Of a stretch of 64,000 bases of DNA, positions 54,150 through 64,000 are shown piece by piece. The position numbers and the translations under genes were made by a program. Each line of letters begins with the position of its first letter. The stretch's first letter is position 1. The stretch comes from Cornus controversa (lineage: Eukaryota > Streptophyta > Magnoliopsida > Cornales > Cornaceae), in NCBI GenBank assembly GCA_026545225.1, contig CM048846.1:86445270-86509269 (forward strand), read 5' to 3'. The notes beneath the pieces are model-generated. The model had not been told where the DNA came from, made no database searches, and saw only the letters and a list, made by a program, of their open reading frames with translations.

Positions 54150-54512
54150 AAAGTTAAAAATTTGCTGATATATACCTATATAAATATAAAGGCAGTGAAA
54201 TTTGCTAAGGATTAATTAATTTACTTAAATTTAATAACTAATTTAATATATTTGTATTGCATGAATAGTAATACATACCAAAACAATATATATACACACA
54301 CATATATATATAAGTAAGGACAAAATGGTCTTTTGAAATAACGGATCTTTTGGAATAAAAAGTAATAAAATATTAAAGGTATATTAGACCTTTTAGCATA
54401 AGTGTTAGTGATAGATATATCAATTGGGGTATATATGATACTATAAGGAAACTCTCTCCATGAAATAAGTCCAAACCATAGGGAGTGTTAGTGATATTTA
54501 CCCAAACCTTCT

Positions 54513-55372
54513 ATAAAGTAAGGGAAACAAATTAGTGGTTCGATAAAAATGGAAGGCTACCATTTATTTCTTTTTTTTTTCTTTTTAGAAATAATTTATT
54601 TATGTTAAAATTGGGGCAAGCGCTAGGGTTCTTATGAAAGAGATAAAAATAAGATTACATGGGTGGGATATTGGAAAGGAAATATAAAAGTTGGTGGTTC
54701 TGATGCTACATTTGGTACGCAAGAATAGAATGCCCATTCCAACCATTTTTTTTTTTTTTTGGTATAAATTTAAAGTGAGAATGGTAATGCCTTGGAATGA
54801 AAATCAATTCCATAATTAAACTTATGAAATGTGCATTCCATTCCCAGTAAGATTAAAAAAAAAAATTCATATGACCAAAGAGCCCTTCACCTCTCTCACC
54901 ACCACCACCACCACTTCCACCACCACACCACCACTACCACCGGCTTTACCACCATTTCTGATTGTTTGTTTTTGTTTTTTATTTTTTATTTTTTTTTGTT
55001 TTGGCATGTTAAAACGTAATGGCAAACCCAAGTTTTACCAAATTTTTACTTTGCAAGTACAAAGGACAGGCATTATAACACAAAAAATTGTGCCTTCAAG
55101 CTTAGGAACTTAGAAAATGTTCCAAAATTTATCATAGGATTTCTGATATATGAAATTCCTTTAGGTTGCTTTAGCAGAACCTATAGTACTGAATTAACAA
55201 GTGCAGTCACCATACAGCAATAAACAAATGAGCAAAAGGAAAAGCACACCAATAAACAAAGTGAGCAAGGCTCCCAAACAACATTACAATAATATAAGCC
55301 ATCACAGCAAACTATAACCTCAAGGCCAGAGAATTAGATAATACAAGTATCTACAGCATTGAAAGTATATAA
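54513..55372. other. Intergenic sequence with MITE-like fragment
   Basis: A short third copy of F-box leader sequence is at 54614-54650. Between 54705 and 54860, GGAATG/CATTCC motifs (AATGCCCATTCCAACC, TGCATTCCATTCCC) suggest a small hAT-type MITE. A CAC/ACC run is at 54895-54950. No gene recognised. Confidence 0.45.
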
Positions 55373-55717
55373 GAAGATAATGACGATATTAACAAAGATC
55401 TCAACTTAGGATTAAAATCCCAAGAATCCTTTGTCTACACATTAGACACTGAATGTAAATATCAGCATAATCAATTTAAATTACTTAGACTAGAATATGG
55501 CTATAGCACTAAGCTTAGACAAGAAATTTTTGAATGTAAACACTGCAACCATAAGCTCTGTCCTAATTGTTTTTCTCAACAATTTACTAGAAAATTTAAA
55601 GATAAAACTTTACAAACACAAGCCATGCTTGCAACTAATAAGCCTAATTCATTAAGATTCCAAACAATATGGGATTCAAGCATTCAACCCAACAAAGACA
55701 TATCAAATGGGGGCTGA
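55373..55717 (+). pseudogene. Unassigned open frame with CxxC-x4-CxxC zinc ribbon
   Basis: A 114-codon open frame (stop TGA at 55715-55717) has protein-like composition but no start codon near its beginning. It reads FECKHCNHKLCPNC in the middle, giving a CxxC-x4-CxxC pair, with preceding LLRLEYGYSTKLRQE and following LATNKPNSLRFQTIWD. A second short frame with similar style (TNVTSFSYHQPSPEK) follows near 55760-55850. I do not recognise the family. A remnant of an endogenous caulimovirid or another retroelement is possible on lysine/asparagine-rich style alone; a host gene fragment is equally possible. Confidence 0.4.
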
Positions 55718-56159
55718 ACCATATCTATGGGATTCAAGTATTGCGCGCAAGTGCTTCAGATTACTACCACTAATGTAACCTCATTCTCATACCACCAGCC
55801 TTCTCCAGAAAAAAAAAATAATGATCATGAAGACCATGTTTAAGCCATATATTCAATTAAAAATAGAGTTGCATGTCCAACCGATACTAGATCTTAAGCC
55901 TTTTCATGGCATTAATTCTAAAATAAATCCTAAACAGAAGAAAAAGAATAGAACAAAACAAATAAACCCTGGTTTATTGAAGCAAAATAGTGTATAATAT
56001 ATGCTTTACAATGCATATTTTCTTACTAATCACAAATTCTAAGCAATTTAAATTAATGCAAATTTTCTGACTCAAAATTCTGAGCAATTTAAAAAAATTC
56101 AAGCAAGAAGTTGAATACCAGAGAAACTCTACAGCCCTAATTTTAATTCTTAGTAAAAC

Positions 56160-56585
56160 AATTGTTGTGCCGAAGCTCAGAAATTCAACAAACAAAGCAC
56201 CACAAAGCACCACACACACGAATACACAGATATTTTACGTGATTCGGCAATTGCCTACGTCCACGGGAGGCAGCGGATTTCAATATCGAAGAAAGAATTA
56301 CAAACACTGTATTTCTCTCTGTTCTCACTCTCTCTCTCTGTTCTGTATTTGCTTACTTGCACACATTTACAGCAGTAATAAGAAGAGTATAAATATGCAG
56401 TGAAATGAGCCATTCGGTGCCATCAATGCGTACTAGTCACCGAATGTCATTAATGCCCGCTCACTTTCGGTGCCGCAATTTTATAGTCAACAATTCCGGT
56501 GCCTGTAGATTCAAACCACTACAGTCAACAACAACTAGTAAGCAATTTCCATATAACATCCAATTACCCTTAAATTCGCATCAAA
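56160..56585. repeat. LTR-like fragment
   Basis: TTTTACGTGATTCGGCAATTGCCTACGTCCACGGG resembles a segment common in plant copia LTRs (TACGTGGTTCGG then CCTACGTCCACGGG). It is followed by a CT-rich tract and AAGAGTATAAATATG. Neither edges nor a target duplication could be fixed. It may be a solo LTR. Confidence 0.4.
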
Positions 56586-56689
56586 AAGAGTGAATGAAAG
56601 GCAGTACCTGAGTTCATCCAACGAGAATCGATTTCTGGATCTTCAGAAGGAAAATCAAATGATTGGATGATCAGACCTTTTTCGAATTA

Positions 56690-57110
56690 GAAGTCACTCT
56701 CAGTAGCTACAATTAAGAAGTTCTTCTTCGAAGCAATTGTTCAATGATTGAAACTTCTAGTTCTCTCTACAAATATATGCAATACTCTCCGACATTGCAT
56801 AGACAACTGAAAAATTCTTGAGAGTATTGTAAATATTTTCTGTAGAAATTTAGAGAAGAGATTGGAATAGTAGAAAGTTTTAAAATTGTAGAGAGATTTG
56901 TAAAGTATAATTAATATGTAAGTATTTATTAAGTAGTTTCTAAAGAGGAATTAGCATGTCTATAAATAGGCAAGTAGTCATTCATAGGAATCAAGTTGCA
57001 GGAGAAGCTCTAAGCTAGTGAGTAAGCCATGTAGAGAGAGCGTGGATTACACCTGTAACTCCCACACGTATGTGTGTTCAAATATAGAAATAAAACAAAC
57101 TCTTTCTAAA
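56690..57110 (+). promoter_or_regulatory. Promoter-like segment with TATAAATAGG
   Basis: TCTATAAATAGGCAAG at 56959-56974 is a strong plant TATA box. About 110-150 bp downstream come ATATAGAAATAAAAC-type polyadenylation signals, an arrangement typical of LTRs and pararetrovirus leaders. No gene follows. It may belong with 55373-56585 as one degraded element. Confidence 0.35.
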
Positions 57111-58335
57111 AAGTAAATAATTCACAAAACTGAGTGCAATAAATAAGAAATAATCATAAAGGATAAAGAAATATGGAAACTTGAAACCTATAGAAGTAAA
57201 TAAACTTGTTACGGTTGGATAACAGACTGCCGTCTTACCCTACCCTTCCTATATAGTCTTACCCTACCCTTCCTATATAAGCTAACCGACACTTTACGTT
57301 ATGTTTCAATTCCTTCATCTTGGATGTTTTCTCAAGAGTTAACTATAGAATGATTTCCTGTTACGGTGGTAGAACTACAGGATACCATATAAAATACAAA
57401 ATGTTGGAGGTAAATTAAAGATCAACTGTTTTGATTATAAAAAAATTTACTTGGTCAAATCAATTGGAGTTGTTACTATTTATCTTTCTTATTTCATTAG
57501 GGAATTCCAAGAGATTTTGTTCTTGGAAACCCGACAACAGGTTGAAATTCACCTAGCAACGTGCCCTTCTTGTTTGGTGTCGGCAAATTGATATAACAAG
57601 TTTAGAGGAAAGAATCACGGCATTCAGGGAGATTCACAAAAATATATTGAAGTTATACAGGATATCCGATTTGCCAATTTGGATGCTTGGAGGGTTAAGA
57701 TGTTATTTCTTTTTATTTTTTATTTTTGCTTATGCTTTAAGCACTAGCAAAATAGTAGTGGCTACTATATAGTTTGCTTGTAAGTGTTTTGTAAATTTAT
57801 TTATTAGTCAAAAGTAATTGCTGCTATATTTTCATGCCAGTTTTATTGCAATTGGTGGGACTTGCAGCCTTCCATGTCCAACTCTTCTTATGTAATTAAT
57901 ACTTTTTTTTTTCCCAAGTGGTATCTCTCTTTCATTTAATAAAAAATTTAAAATTTGAGTTTGCAGTAAGACAATAATGATAGATGTGTGTGTATAATAA
58001 ACATTTTGAAGCTCAAGAAATTTTTTCTATTTATAAACATTAGCTTTCGGTGAAAGAACATTTTTGGATAATTAAATTATTTAAAGGAAAGTATAGAACT
58101 TAGTTTTCATGAAAGTTAATTATGTACTTCCTCTAACAACATTTTAGATGAATTACATCAAGCGGTTTAGGGGAATGTATCTAACAATTTAACAACCTCT
58201 CCGTAATACCATGCTTCACCATATTTTTATAAGAATCTTTTCAACTAAACCTATGCTTTGGCAGGGTAATAATAAAAAAATAAAAAATAAATAAAAACCT
58301 AAGCTTTGGTGAGTTTGGAAAGAGTTAAATCTGGA
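57111..58335. other. Intergenic sequence
   Basis: It contains a perfect 24-bp tandem duplication (GTCTTACCCTACCCTTCCTA plus TATA) at 57232-57279. A stretch at 57505-57690 has exon-like composition but no frame I can name. Confidence 0.45.
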
Positions 58336-58343
58336 CCTAAGAT

Positions 58344-58762
58344 TAGGGATGTCAACGGGGCGGGTTCGGGACTGGGCACCCCTTTCCCAAACCCGTCCCA
58401 CAAATAAAAAATTCTTCCCAAACTCGATTCGGGGCGCCCCGATATATATATATTTTAAGAAATATAATGCAAACTTGAACGAATTTACGATAAATTTTGT
58501 AAAAAAAATTAAGTATAAACAAATATTTACAAATAATAATAAAAAAAATGTTGTTAAAATTTAAAATTATTATAACTAATGAAAAAAATAAAAATCATAG
58601 TTAATAAAATAATATTTATTTATATATTTATCATTAATCGGGGCGGGTTCGGAGCTTAGCAGGTTTTAAACTCTTTTTCCAAATTCGTCTCTAACCCGAT
58701 TAGTATGATCCCAAACCCGTCCCATGCGGGGCAGGGCGGGGCGAATTAAATTGACATCCCTA
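58344..58762. mobile_element. hAT MITE (TIR TAGGGATGTCAA)
   Basis: Perfect 12-bp terminal inverted repeats TAGGGATGTCAA (58344-58355) and TTGACATCCCTA (58751-58762) are flanked by the exact 8-bp duplication CCTAAGAT (58336-58343 and 58763-58770). The subterminal GGGGCGGGTTCGGG is mirrored at the other end. It is 419 bp and has no coding sequence. Confidence 0.93.
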
Positions 58763-58770
58763 CCTAAGAT

Positions 58771-59339
58771 TCAAATCAAAAACCTTGGGTACCAACATTG
58801 TAGTGTAAACACAGGTGTAGTCATGTTGACCCTGAAATAATGCAACTTGAGTCCCCATCAGAAGGTATATAGTGCGCTCTGAATCGTCTACGCACTACAC
58901 AGACAATAAAGTCCACAGCGTAGCACCAATAGCTCAGATATCCTGAATATCTATTCCTGTTCCAGCGAGTGTCAAGAAACACTTAGATTAGTAAACCACG
59001 CAATCTTTATTTACCTAAAATAAAGCAAACCCTCCACCTCCCGTTTGTCACTACATGCACCCTATTGAGCTCCTTCATCAATCTCATTTCTATGTATGAT
59101 TAATTCAATCAAGCCAATCCTCTTATCTCGCCCACAATTTGCCAAATTTTTATTTTTTGTATTTTTATATTTTTATTGATAACAATAATTAACTTAAGGG
59201 GTTCTTATTTTTAAAACAATATTGAGCTATGTATGTATTATGATGTATTCAATACAACAATAAAAGATGCAAGAGAAGTTGATTTGGATGAAAGAGGAGA
59301 AGTGAAACTAGTTCATGAAATATTTGTTGTGAAGGTAGG
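58771..59339. other. Intergenic sequence
   Basis: No recognised gene or repeat. A stretch at 58860-58990 has balanced composition that could be a gene remnant, but no frame was convincing. Confidence 0.4.
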
Positions 59340-59690
59340 TTACCACTAAAGTCCTTCCGACCCCTCTTTTATAGTGGGGCTACCTCATTTTTTTTATCCA
59401 AAAGATTAGACATGTCTTTAGTTAAAACTCTTATTCCTCGAGTAACTGGGTGATGACTATTAAATTCGTAGAATCTCAGACCTATTGCATTGCCGCTCCC
59501 TTTCAGGTGCTGTGGCATGTGATCCTTGAGTTAATAAATGAGATTAGATTGTACCGCAGCAGCAGTTGTTGAGAGTATTAATGGTGATCGTAAGTGTCTC
59601 TGCGATGGCACATTATTCACTATTTCACTGACTAGGCATGCAGGTTCTGTCAGACTTTTCTTACTTCTCATCCACCAATTTGACGGTGCC
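59340..59690. repeat. Diverged LTR remnant related to the Tat element
   Basis: Positions 59552-59640 (TATTAATGGTGATCGTAAGT, GTCTCTGCGATGGCA, CACTGACTAGGC) align with 5104-5170 of the Tat LTR (CATTAATGATGATGGTAAGA, GTCTCTGTTATGGCA, CACTAACTAGGC). The preceding part has a TTTTATAG box like the LTR TATA region. It is a partial, old relative, not the same insertion. Confidence 0.65.
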
Positions 59691-59789
59691 GGATCTAACC
59701 AAATACATCTCCAGTCCCAGGATCTAACCAAATACATCTCCAGTCTCCGTCGCGCACGACGGTGCCGGTATCTAATCAAATGCATCTCC

Positions 59790-60690
59790 GGAAGCAACAA
59801 ATGAATTCAAATCTGGAAGGTCTCCTTACCCGCAGAGCTGAGGCTCGAGTCCGACCCGACCCATTTGTGCCGTGATTGACCATATTGTGTTCAAGACCCA
59901 ACGTGTGTGTTCGCAAAATTTGGTGTTCCGACGGCTACTTTCATAACGCCGGGTGCATGTTGGGCTGCGATGCAGCATGCTGTTTAGAAGGTGAAGCCCG
60001 GTGACAAGAAACCGGGTGAGATTCGGTTGCTTCCCGGGTTACCCAAAGAGATGGTCTTAAAGTACTCGGATCTTAAGCATTGGATTTTTCCCCCTCCACA
60101 TGGTGGTGTTGGTCCACCCATGACCGGTCCAGGTGATGATGGGTCGAAAATGCCAAGGGGCCTTCCCCTGGTGAGCCAGCTTGTTGGGTGACAGAAGTGG
60201 AGAGCTCGATTGCAATACTGATTAACATGTGTGGTGATTTGAAACGTCCATTTCTTGATTACGTGGTTAATTTGACCGGAAACCAGTTTGGGGTGTCGTG
60301 GCACTGTTGCCGGATCAGTATTGGCAATTCGTGAATTCAGTTTTTCAATAACGAGAGATCCGGCCCAAGCGTGACTCAAGTTACTCCGAGAATGAGATAA
60401 TCAAATGGCTAGATTCAAAGCCACATGGGCCGGTGTTCTACGTAGTGAAGTGCGTCCTAGTATGTGAGCTGACCAATACATTAGAGTTGAATCAAAATGG
60501 TTCAGTTGCTGAGGAAGGTTATTTCTCTCGTGGCTTGGACAGTAAAATTGAATAAAAATCCTCTGCTGTGCCGGGTCGGTTCTGTACCCGATGAGGAAGG
60601 TTATTTCCCTAGTAGCTTGGATAGTAGAGTAGAATCAAAATCCTCTGCCTTGCCGGGTCAGTACTGTACCCGGTATCACGTCATTTTAGA
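59790..60690 (+). pseudogene. UDP-glycosyltransferase pseudogene
   Basis: Segments in several frames match plant family-1 glycosyltransferases: FGVPTATFITPGACWAAMQH near 59920-59975, KPGEIRLLPGLPKEMVLKYS near 60010-60070, then a proline/glycine-rich loop. VESSIAILINMCGDLKRPF near 60200-60255 is followed by a QWxDSKP-like remnant near 60400, and EEGYFP(S)SLDSRV near 60593. An in-frame TAG replaces a tryptophan at about 59978, and several frameshifts follow. The C-terminal PSPG box (sugar-donor site) was not found, so the 3' end is lost. Such enzymes transfer sugars from UDP-sugar to small molecules. A degraded LTR lies directly upstream and may have disrupted the 5' end. Confidence 0.78.
60511..60675 (+). 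repeat. 82-bp tandem duplication in the UGT pseudogene
   Basis: GAGGAAGGTTATTTCTCTCG and GAGGAAGGTTATTTCCCTAG start two similar units, each ending in GCCGGGTC(G/A)GT plus CTGTACCCG. The divergence shows the duplication is not recent. Confidence 0.8.
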
Positions 60691-60837
60691 CTCTCACTTT
60701 GTTGCTTTTATTTCGTCCGTTTCCTTCCGTTCTTTTGTTTCAGTTACCGTTTTGCTCCATTCCCATCACTATGCATTAGTGTATATATATATATATAGAT
60801 ATATATATATGTATATATTTTTTTTTGTGTGGTATTA

Positions 60838-61460
60838 GGATAATTAAGTCCTACTTTTAACAAATATTTTTAACTAACTACAAAATTCTATTAACAATAA
60901 TTTTTTTTCATCATTGCCCTTTCTCATAAATCTCTTAAATGTTTTTTTTAATTAACATACTTAATATAACCTTTACTTCTAATTTTTATAATTAGTATCA
61001 ATTTACAATAATAATGAAAAAGCACATAACTTTAATCGCCACCAAAATTAGTAATTTTTTAAAATATTTAACAAGATATTTAAATTCAACCAATTATAAT
61101 AAAAATAAATATTAAAACAAGCCAAAAAGTTTCACAATTTTTTCAATGAGGTGTATTTATATACAATTAATGAATTATTTTAAAAAAAATTCTATTTATA
61201 TTATTTAAAATATGTAATTTCAAGAATTAAAATTTTATATATATATAAAAAATTTACATATTTTAAAAATAATATAAATAGAATTATATATATATATATA
61301 TATATATAAAGTTTATCAAAATGATATAAATCTTTTTTTGAATAATTTTATATAAGAATAACATTAATGATATTCTATAGAAAAAAATGGCACTATAATG
61401 TGAGTGAAATTATGAACTTAATTAAAAATATTAATCAAAAGTAGGACTTAGTTGTCTTAA
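60838..61460. mobile_element. MITE with AAGTCCTACTTTT ends
   Basis: ATAATTAAGTCCTACTTTTA at 60840 mirrors AAAAGTAGGACTTAGTTGTC at about 61438-61457, giving imperfect inverted repeats about 36-40 bp long around an AT-rich, non-coding 600-bp interior. The target duplication is not resolved. Confidence 0.55.
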
Positions 61461-61700
61461 CAATTTTTTTTTAGGACTTATTAATCTTTATAGTTGAAAA
61501 GTAGGACTAACAAGAATTTTTTCCTATATAAAATTGAACTCTCATATGATAATACTGTATAAGCTAATCAACGGAATTCGGTGAATGGCCATTTGCATGA
61601 AGCATCCACCAATCAACATAACTACTTTAATGCACCCATATCTGCGGTTACGGACCTAGAAATATTTGGTTGAGGGGTCAAATAGCATTATATAATTGAA

Positions 61701-61747
<47 letters not shown>

Positions 61748-62597
61748 TGTAGGTTTTTTCTTTTCCATTTTTTTTTCTCTTAAAAAAATAGATCACAATA
61801 TAATTATTACTATGAGAGCATATTTATTGATCATACTTTTACTGAATTGTAATCTTATAACTTTTTAGATTGAGACTGTGAGAGCACTTGTTTAGCTTAG
61901 GCACTTAGGCCTGTGACAAGTTCAGCCCATATTTAATCCAGTGAAGGGATGGGCAGGTTAACGAGATGGGCTTGTGGTTTGGGTCAAGCTAATCTACCAA
62001 ATAATGTTGGGGCCCAAGTTTTATTTGAAACAAATGATGGAATTAGTGGGTCCTCTAAGAAAACAGTGAGACTTAAATTTGTAAATATATGAAAAATAAT
62101 AGTAATAATTTATAATTAGTATTTAAAATTCAACTAGTAAAATTTTTAATGCTTAATTTTCAGTTTTATAAAAGAGCACTTTAGTTCTAAGTTGGTTTCT
62201 AAGTCAGACTAGTTCAAATTCTACCAGCCAATTTGCACTACAAATTGCGAAAGGTGGTGGGTTGTTTTGCTAATTTTTAAAATTGAATTGAGATTCCAAC
62301 CAAATAAGTGAAAAACACACCCCAATGCTCCACTCTTTCCAAGAGCCATTGAATTGAAGTACGTTTCGCTGCCATTAATCTATCCAGTGATCTCTGAATA
62401 TGAGTATGAGTAGTTTGTCTGATCAATAAATTCCAATTATTGTCATTACACAATTGTATTAGTTTAAAACAAACAATAAATTTTTTTTGAAGGAACTTAC
62501 TAGAATAGTGAAAAATAATTGTTTTTTATTTTTTAAAACCTAGTTAAACACTATAGTCATATTTGACGTTTAATACATTGATTATCCCTAGATGTCA
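61461..62597. other. Intergenic sequence with TA microsatellite
   Basis: The TA run is at about 61707-61744. Positions 62370-62480 resemble 38470-38580. No gene recognised. Confidence 0.5.
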
Positions 62598-62605
62598 GTG
62601 ATAGA

Positions 62606-62891
62606 TAGGAGTGCAACTTGAGCTAGACAAGCTTAACCTAACCCAAATCTAGCCTGACTTTTTGCAGGCTTGGGCAGTTATATTTTTCTAGGATTGGACA
62701 ACTATTTTTACAGTTAGAGTTAAAATTCTAACTTGAAATTTCAACCTAAGTTGCAAAGTCAAGTTTAAAAATTTAAGGATGAGTTGGGCTCAAGTTGAGT
62801 AATTAGGGTTGGAGGTCGAGTTAAGATTAAACATTTTATATGTCGGGTTGAGTCTGAATTGTACCTCTAATCTGCTCGTGTTGCAATCCTA
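62606..62891. mobile_element. Small hAT MITE (286 bp)
   Basis: Ends TAGGAGTGCAAC and GTTGCAATCCTA are near-perfect inverted repeats. They are flanked by GTGATAGA (62598-62605) and GTGACAGA (62892-62899), seven of eight bases identical. The interior has no coding sequence. Confidence 0.8.
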
Positions 62892-62899
62892 GTGACAGA

Positions 62900-63676
62900 G
62901 TCAAAATTTTATGTGGGTATTTTTTTAATTTTAGTGGGGGCTTGTTGTTATGAAATGCCTTTTTTTACCTTTAATAATTTTAAAGAGAAAAATATTTTAA
63001 TGTGAAATACCTATCTTGCCCACTATATAATATAGTTTTAAAATTGTACACAATATTCCTTATCTTTTTTTTTTTTTTTGTATTCAATAAATACCCTCCA
63101 ACTTAAAAATTAGTGACAGCCAATCATAAAAACATTGATGTCCTCCCTATCATTACTCTTTCTCAAATCAAAAATTGGTTGCCTATGTGATGGTTAACAA
63201 GTCAAAATAGGCTTTCATTATCTGTAATTCGACCACCATTTAAACCACCTGGTTGACTTCTGATGGAAGAGTCAACGATTGAAGATTATCAGAGTGGCCA
63301 TTCATTGCCTAACGGTGTTATTTTTTTGAATTTGGGCCGTTCTAATGGGGTTAGTAATTTACTTCATTTTGGGTTTTTGTCTTGGGCTTCAATATTGCCT
63401 TTTGTTTTTTGTAGTTCTTATATCTAGGCTAACAACTTCTTATCTCACCTAGCCCATTACAAATGGACTTCTAGCTCCTATGTTTTCTTTTAGTGAGTGT
63501 AATTATAAATCTCAACTATCAACTATATATATGTATATAATTGTGCGTATATTATTGATAAAAAAAGGGTGCAATTTGCAGTCAAATTGACTGCAAAGAG
63601 AAGGGCAGTTGAAACTTGAAAGATATTTTTCTATTTGGGAAGAGATACACACATATAGTCCATATGTGTGTGTATG
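62900..63676. other. Intergenic sequence
   Basis: AT-rich with a T-run near 63067-63080. No gene, RNA or terminal repeat seen. Confidence 0.45.
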
Positions 63677-63708
<32 letters not shown>

Positions 63709-63722
63709 GAGAGAGAGAGAGA
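63677..63722. repeat. TC-TA-GA palindromic microsatellite
   Basis: (TC)n, then (TA)n, then (GA)n make a near-perfect inverted repeat about 46 bp long. The structure is a by-product of three adjoining dinucleotide runs and can extrude as a hairpin. Confidence 0.85.
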
Positions 63723-64000
63723 CAGCAAGTTATGGTAGTAGTTGAGTCCGATGGGCCAATGCGGTAGATCACTGACTTTTTCTTCAGAGAGGCAATAAGC
63801 TCTTTCCCATTTCCCAGTCAATATGCTTGTTATTCCACTTAAAAGAATGGGGTAGATGTGGATGGATTGACAAACTTAACAATAATAAAGTCGAGTTGGT
63901 AAAAGGAAGAAGTCTCGAATTCAATTTTTATTGTTGACTTATACTCCATATATAGAAAACTCACAAAAGTAAAATAGATAAGTTATAATAGGAATGCACA
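63723..64000. other. Window end, non-coding
   Basis: No gene or repeat recognised in the last 280 bp. Confidence 0.4.

Larger units (their letters stand above)
53279..54503 (+). mobile_element. Pack-MULE (Mutator-like element with captured gene DNA)
   Basis: The terminal inverted repeats start GGGTAAATATCACTRACACT and share TGGTTTGGACTTATTTCA (about 43-55 bp, 53279-53335 and 54447-54503). The flanks are a 9-bp duplication with one mismatch: AAACCTTAT (53270-53278) and AAACCTTCT (54504-54512). Terminal repeats of this size with a 9-bp duplication define Mutator-like elements. The 1.2 kb interior has no transposase but carries a CA-rich minisatellite and an aquaporin fragment. Confidence 0.82.

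Noticed and set aside
57505..57690. Exon-like stretch with a possible splice acceptor (TTCATTAG) before it
   Set aside because: All three plus-strand frames have stops or no recognisable motif, so there is no basis for a gene call.
58860..58990. Possible kinase-like remnant on the minus strand (a DI-AIG-like reading)
   Set aside because: Only a few residues fit, with stops on both sides; too little to support.
63512..63821. Arg-Glu and Ser-Leu repeat frames near the window end
   Set aside because: They are translations of the TC/TA/GA dinucleotide palindrome.

Overview
This 64 kb window is AT-rich plant nuclear DNA, most likely from a eudicot. Evidence: Ty3/gypsy elements of the Tat/Ogre/Retand group and Ty1/copia elements, hAT MITEs with 8-bp target-site duplications (TSDs), a Helitron with a plant-type CTAG 3' end, an LRR receptor-like protein of the EIX class, a split F-box/FBD gene, a glycosyltransferase pseudogene, and many TA microsatellites. 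No tRNA, rRNA or prokaryotic gene organisation was seen. Only one host gene looks intact: the receptor-like protein at 31314-33929.

Layout. 1-4.5 kb: a dispersed host repeat, a decayed hAT element (767-2374, TSD ATTATAAT) that keeps the C-terminus of its transposase, and a local inverted plus direct duplication (2866-3840). 4.5-18.45 kb: a ~1.06 kb hAT element (TSD ATTATAAG) split by a 12.9 kb Tat-type Ty3/gypsy element (4774-17656, TSD ATTGT). That element is on the minus strand, with identical-length 1416-bp LTRs, gag-protease, RT, RNase H and integrase, plus a convergent plus-strand extra ORF with a plant-mobile-domain-like region. 19.3-20.5 kb: a hAT MITE caught up in a tandem triplication. 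20.9-27.7 kb: a long-TIR element split by a minus-strand Ty1/copia element (21000-27057, TSD AGTTG) with broken frames. 27.7-31.2 kb: MITE-like debris.

31.3-33.9 kb: the receptor-like protein. 35-38.8 kb: hAT-like debris and a second copy of the repeat at position 1. 38.8-45.2 kb: an F-box/LRR/FBD gene on the minus strand, cut in two by a 5'-truncated Tat element that carries a convergent, apparently intron-containing extra ORF and an 82-bp tandem array. 45.35-49.96 kb: a non-autonomous Helitron with an internal ~600-bp duplication. 50-53.3 kb: duplicated F-box flanking sequence. 53.28-54.50 kb: a Mutator-like element (9-bp TSD) holding an exon-like fragment of a PIP aquaporin, so a Pack-MULE. 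55.4-57.1 kb: an unassigned zinc-ribbon-like open frame and LTR-like or promoter-like sequence. 58.3-62.9 kb: hAT MITEs, a remnant LTR related to the large Tat element, and a UDP-glycosyltransferase pseudogene.

The region reads as a repeat graveyard around a disease-resistance-type locus. The most informative features are the nested insertions with exact TSDs, the two Tat elements that both carry a convergent extra ORF with a tandem array between it and pol, and the aquaporin-carrying Pack-MULE. Assignments rest on reading motifs by eye; no database was searched.
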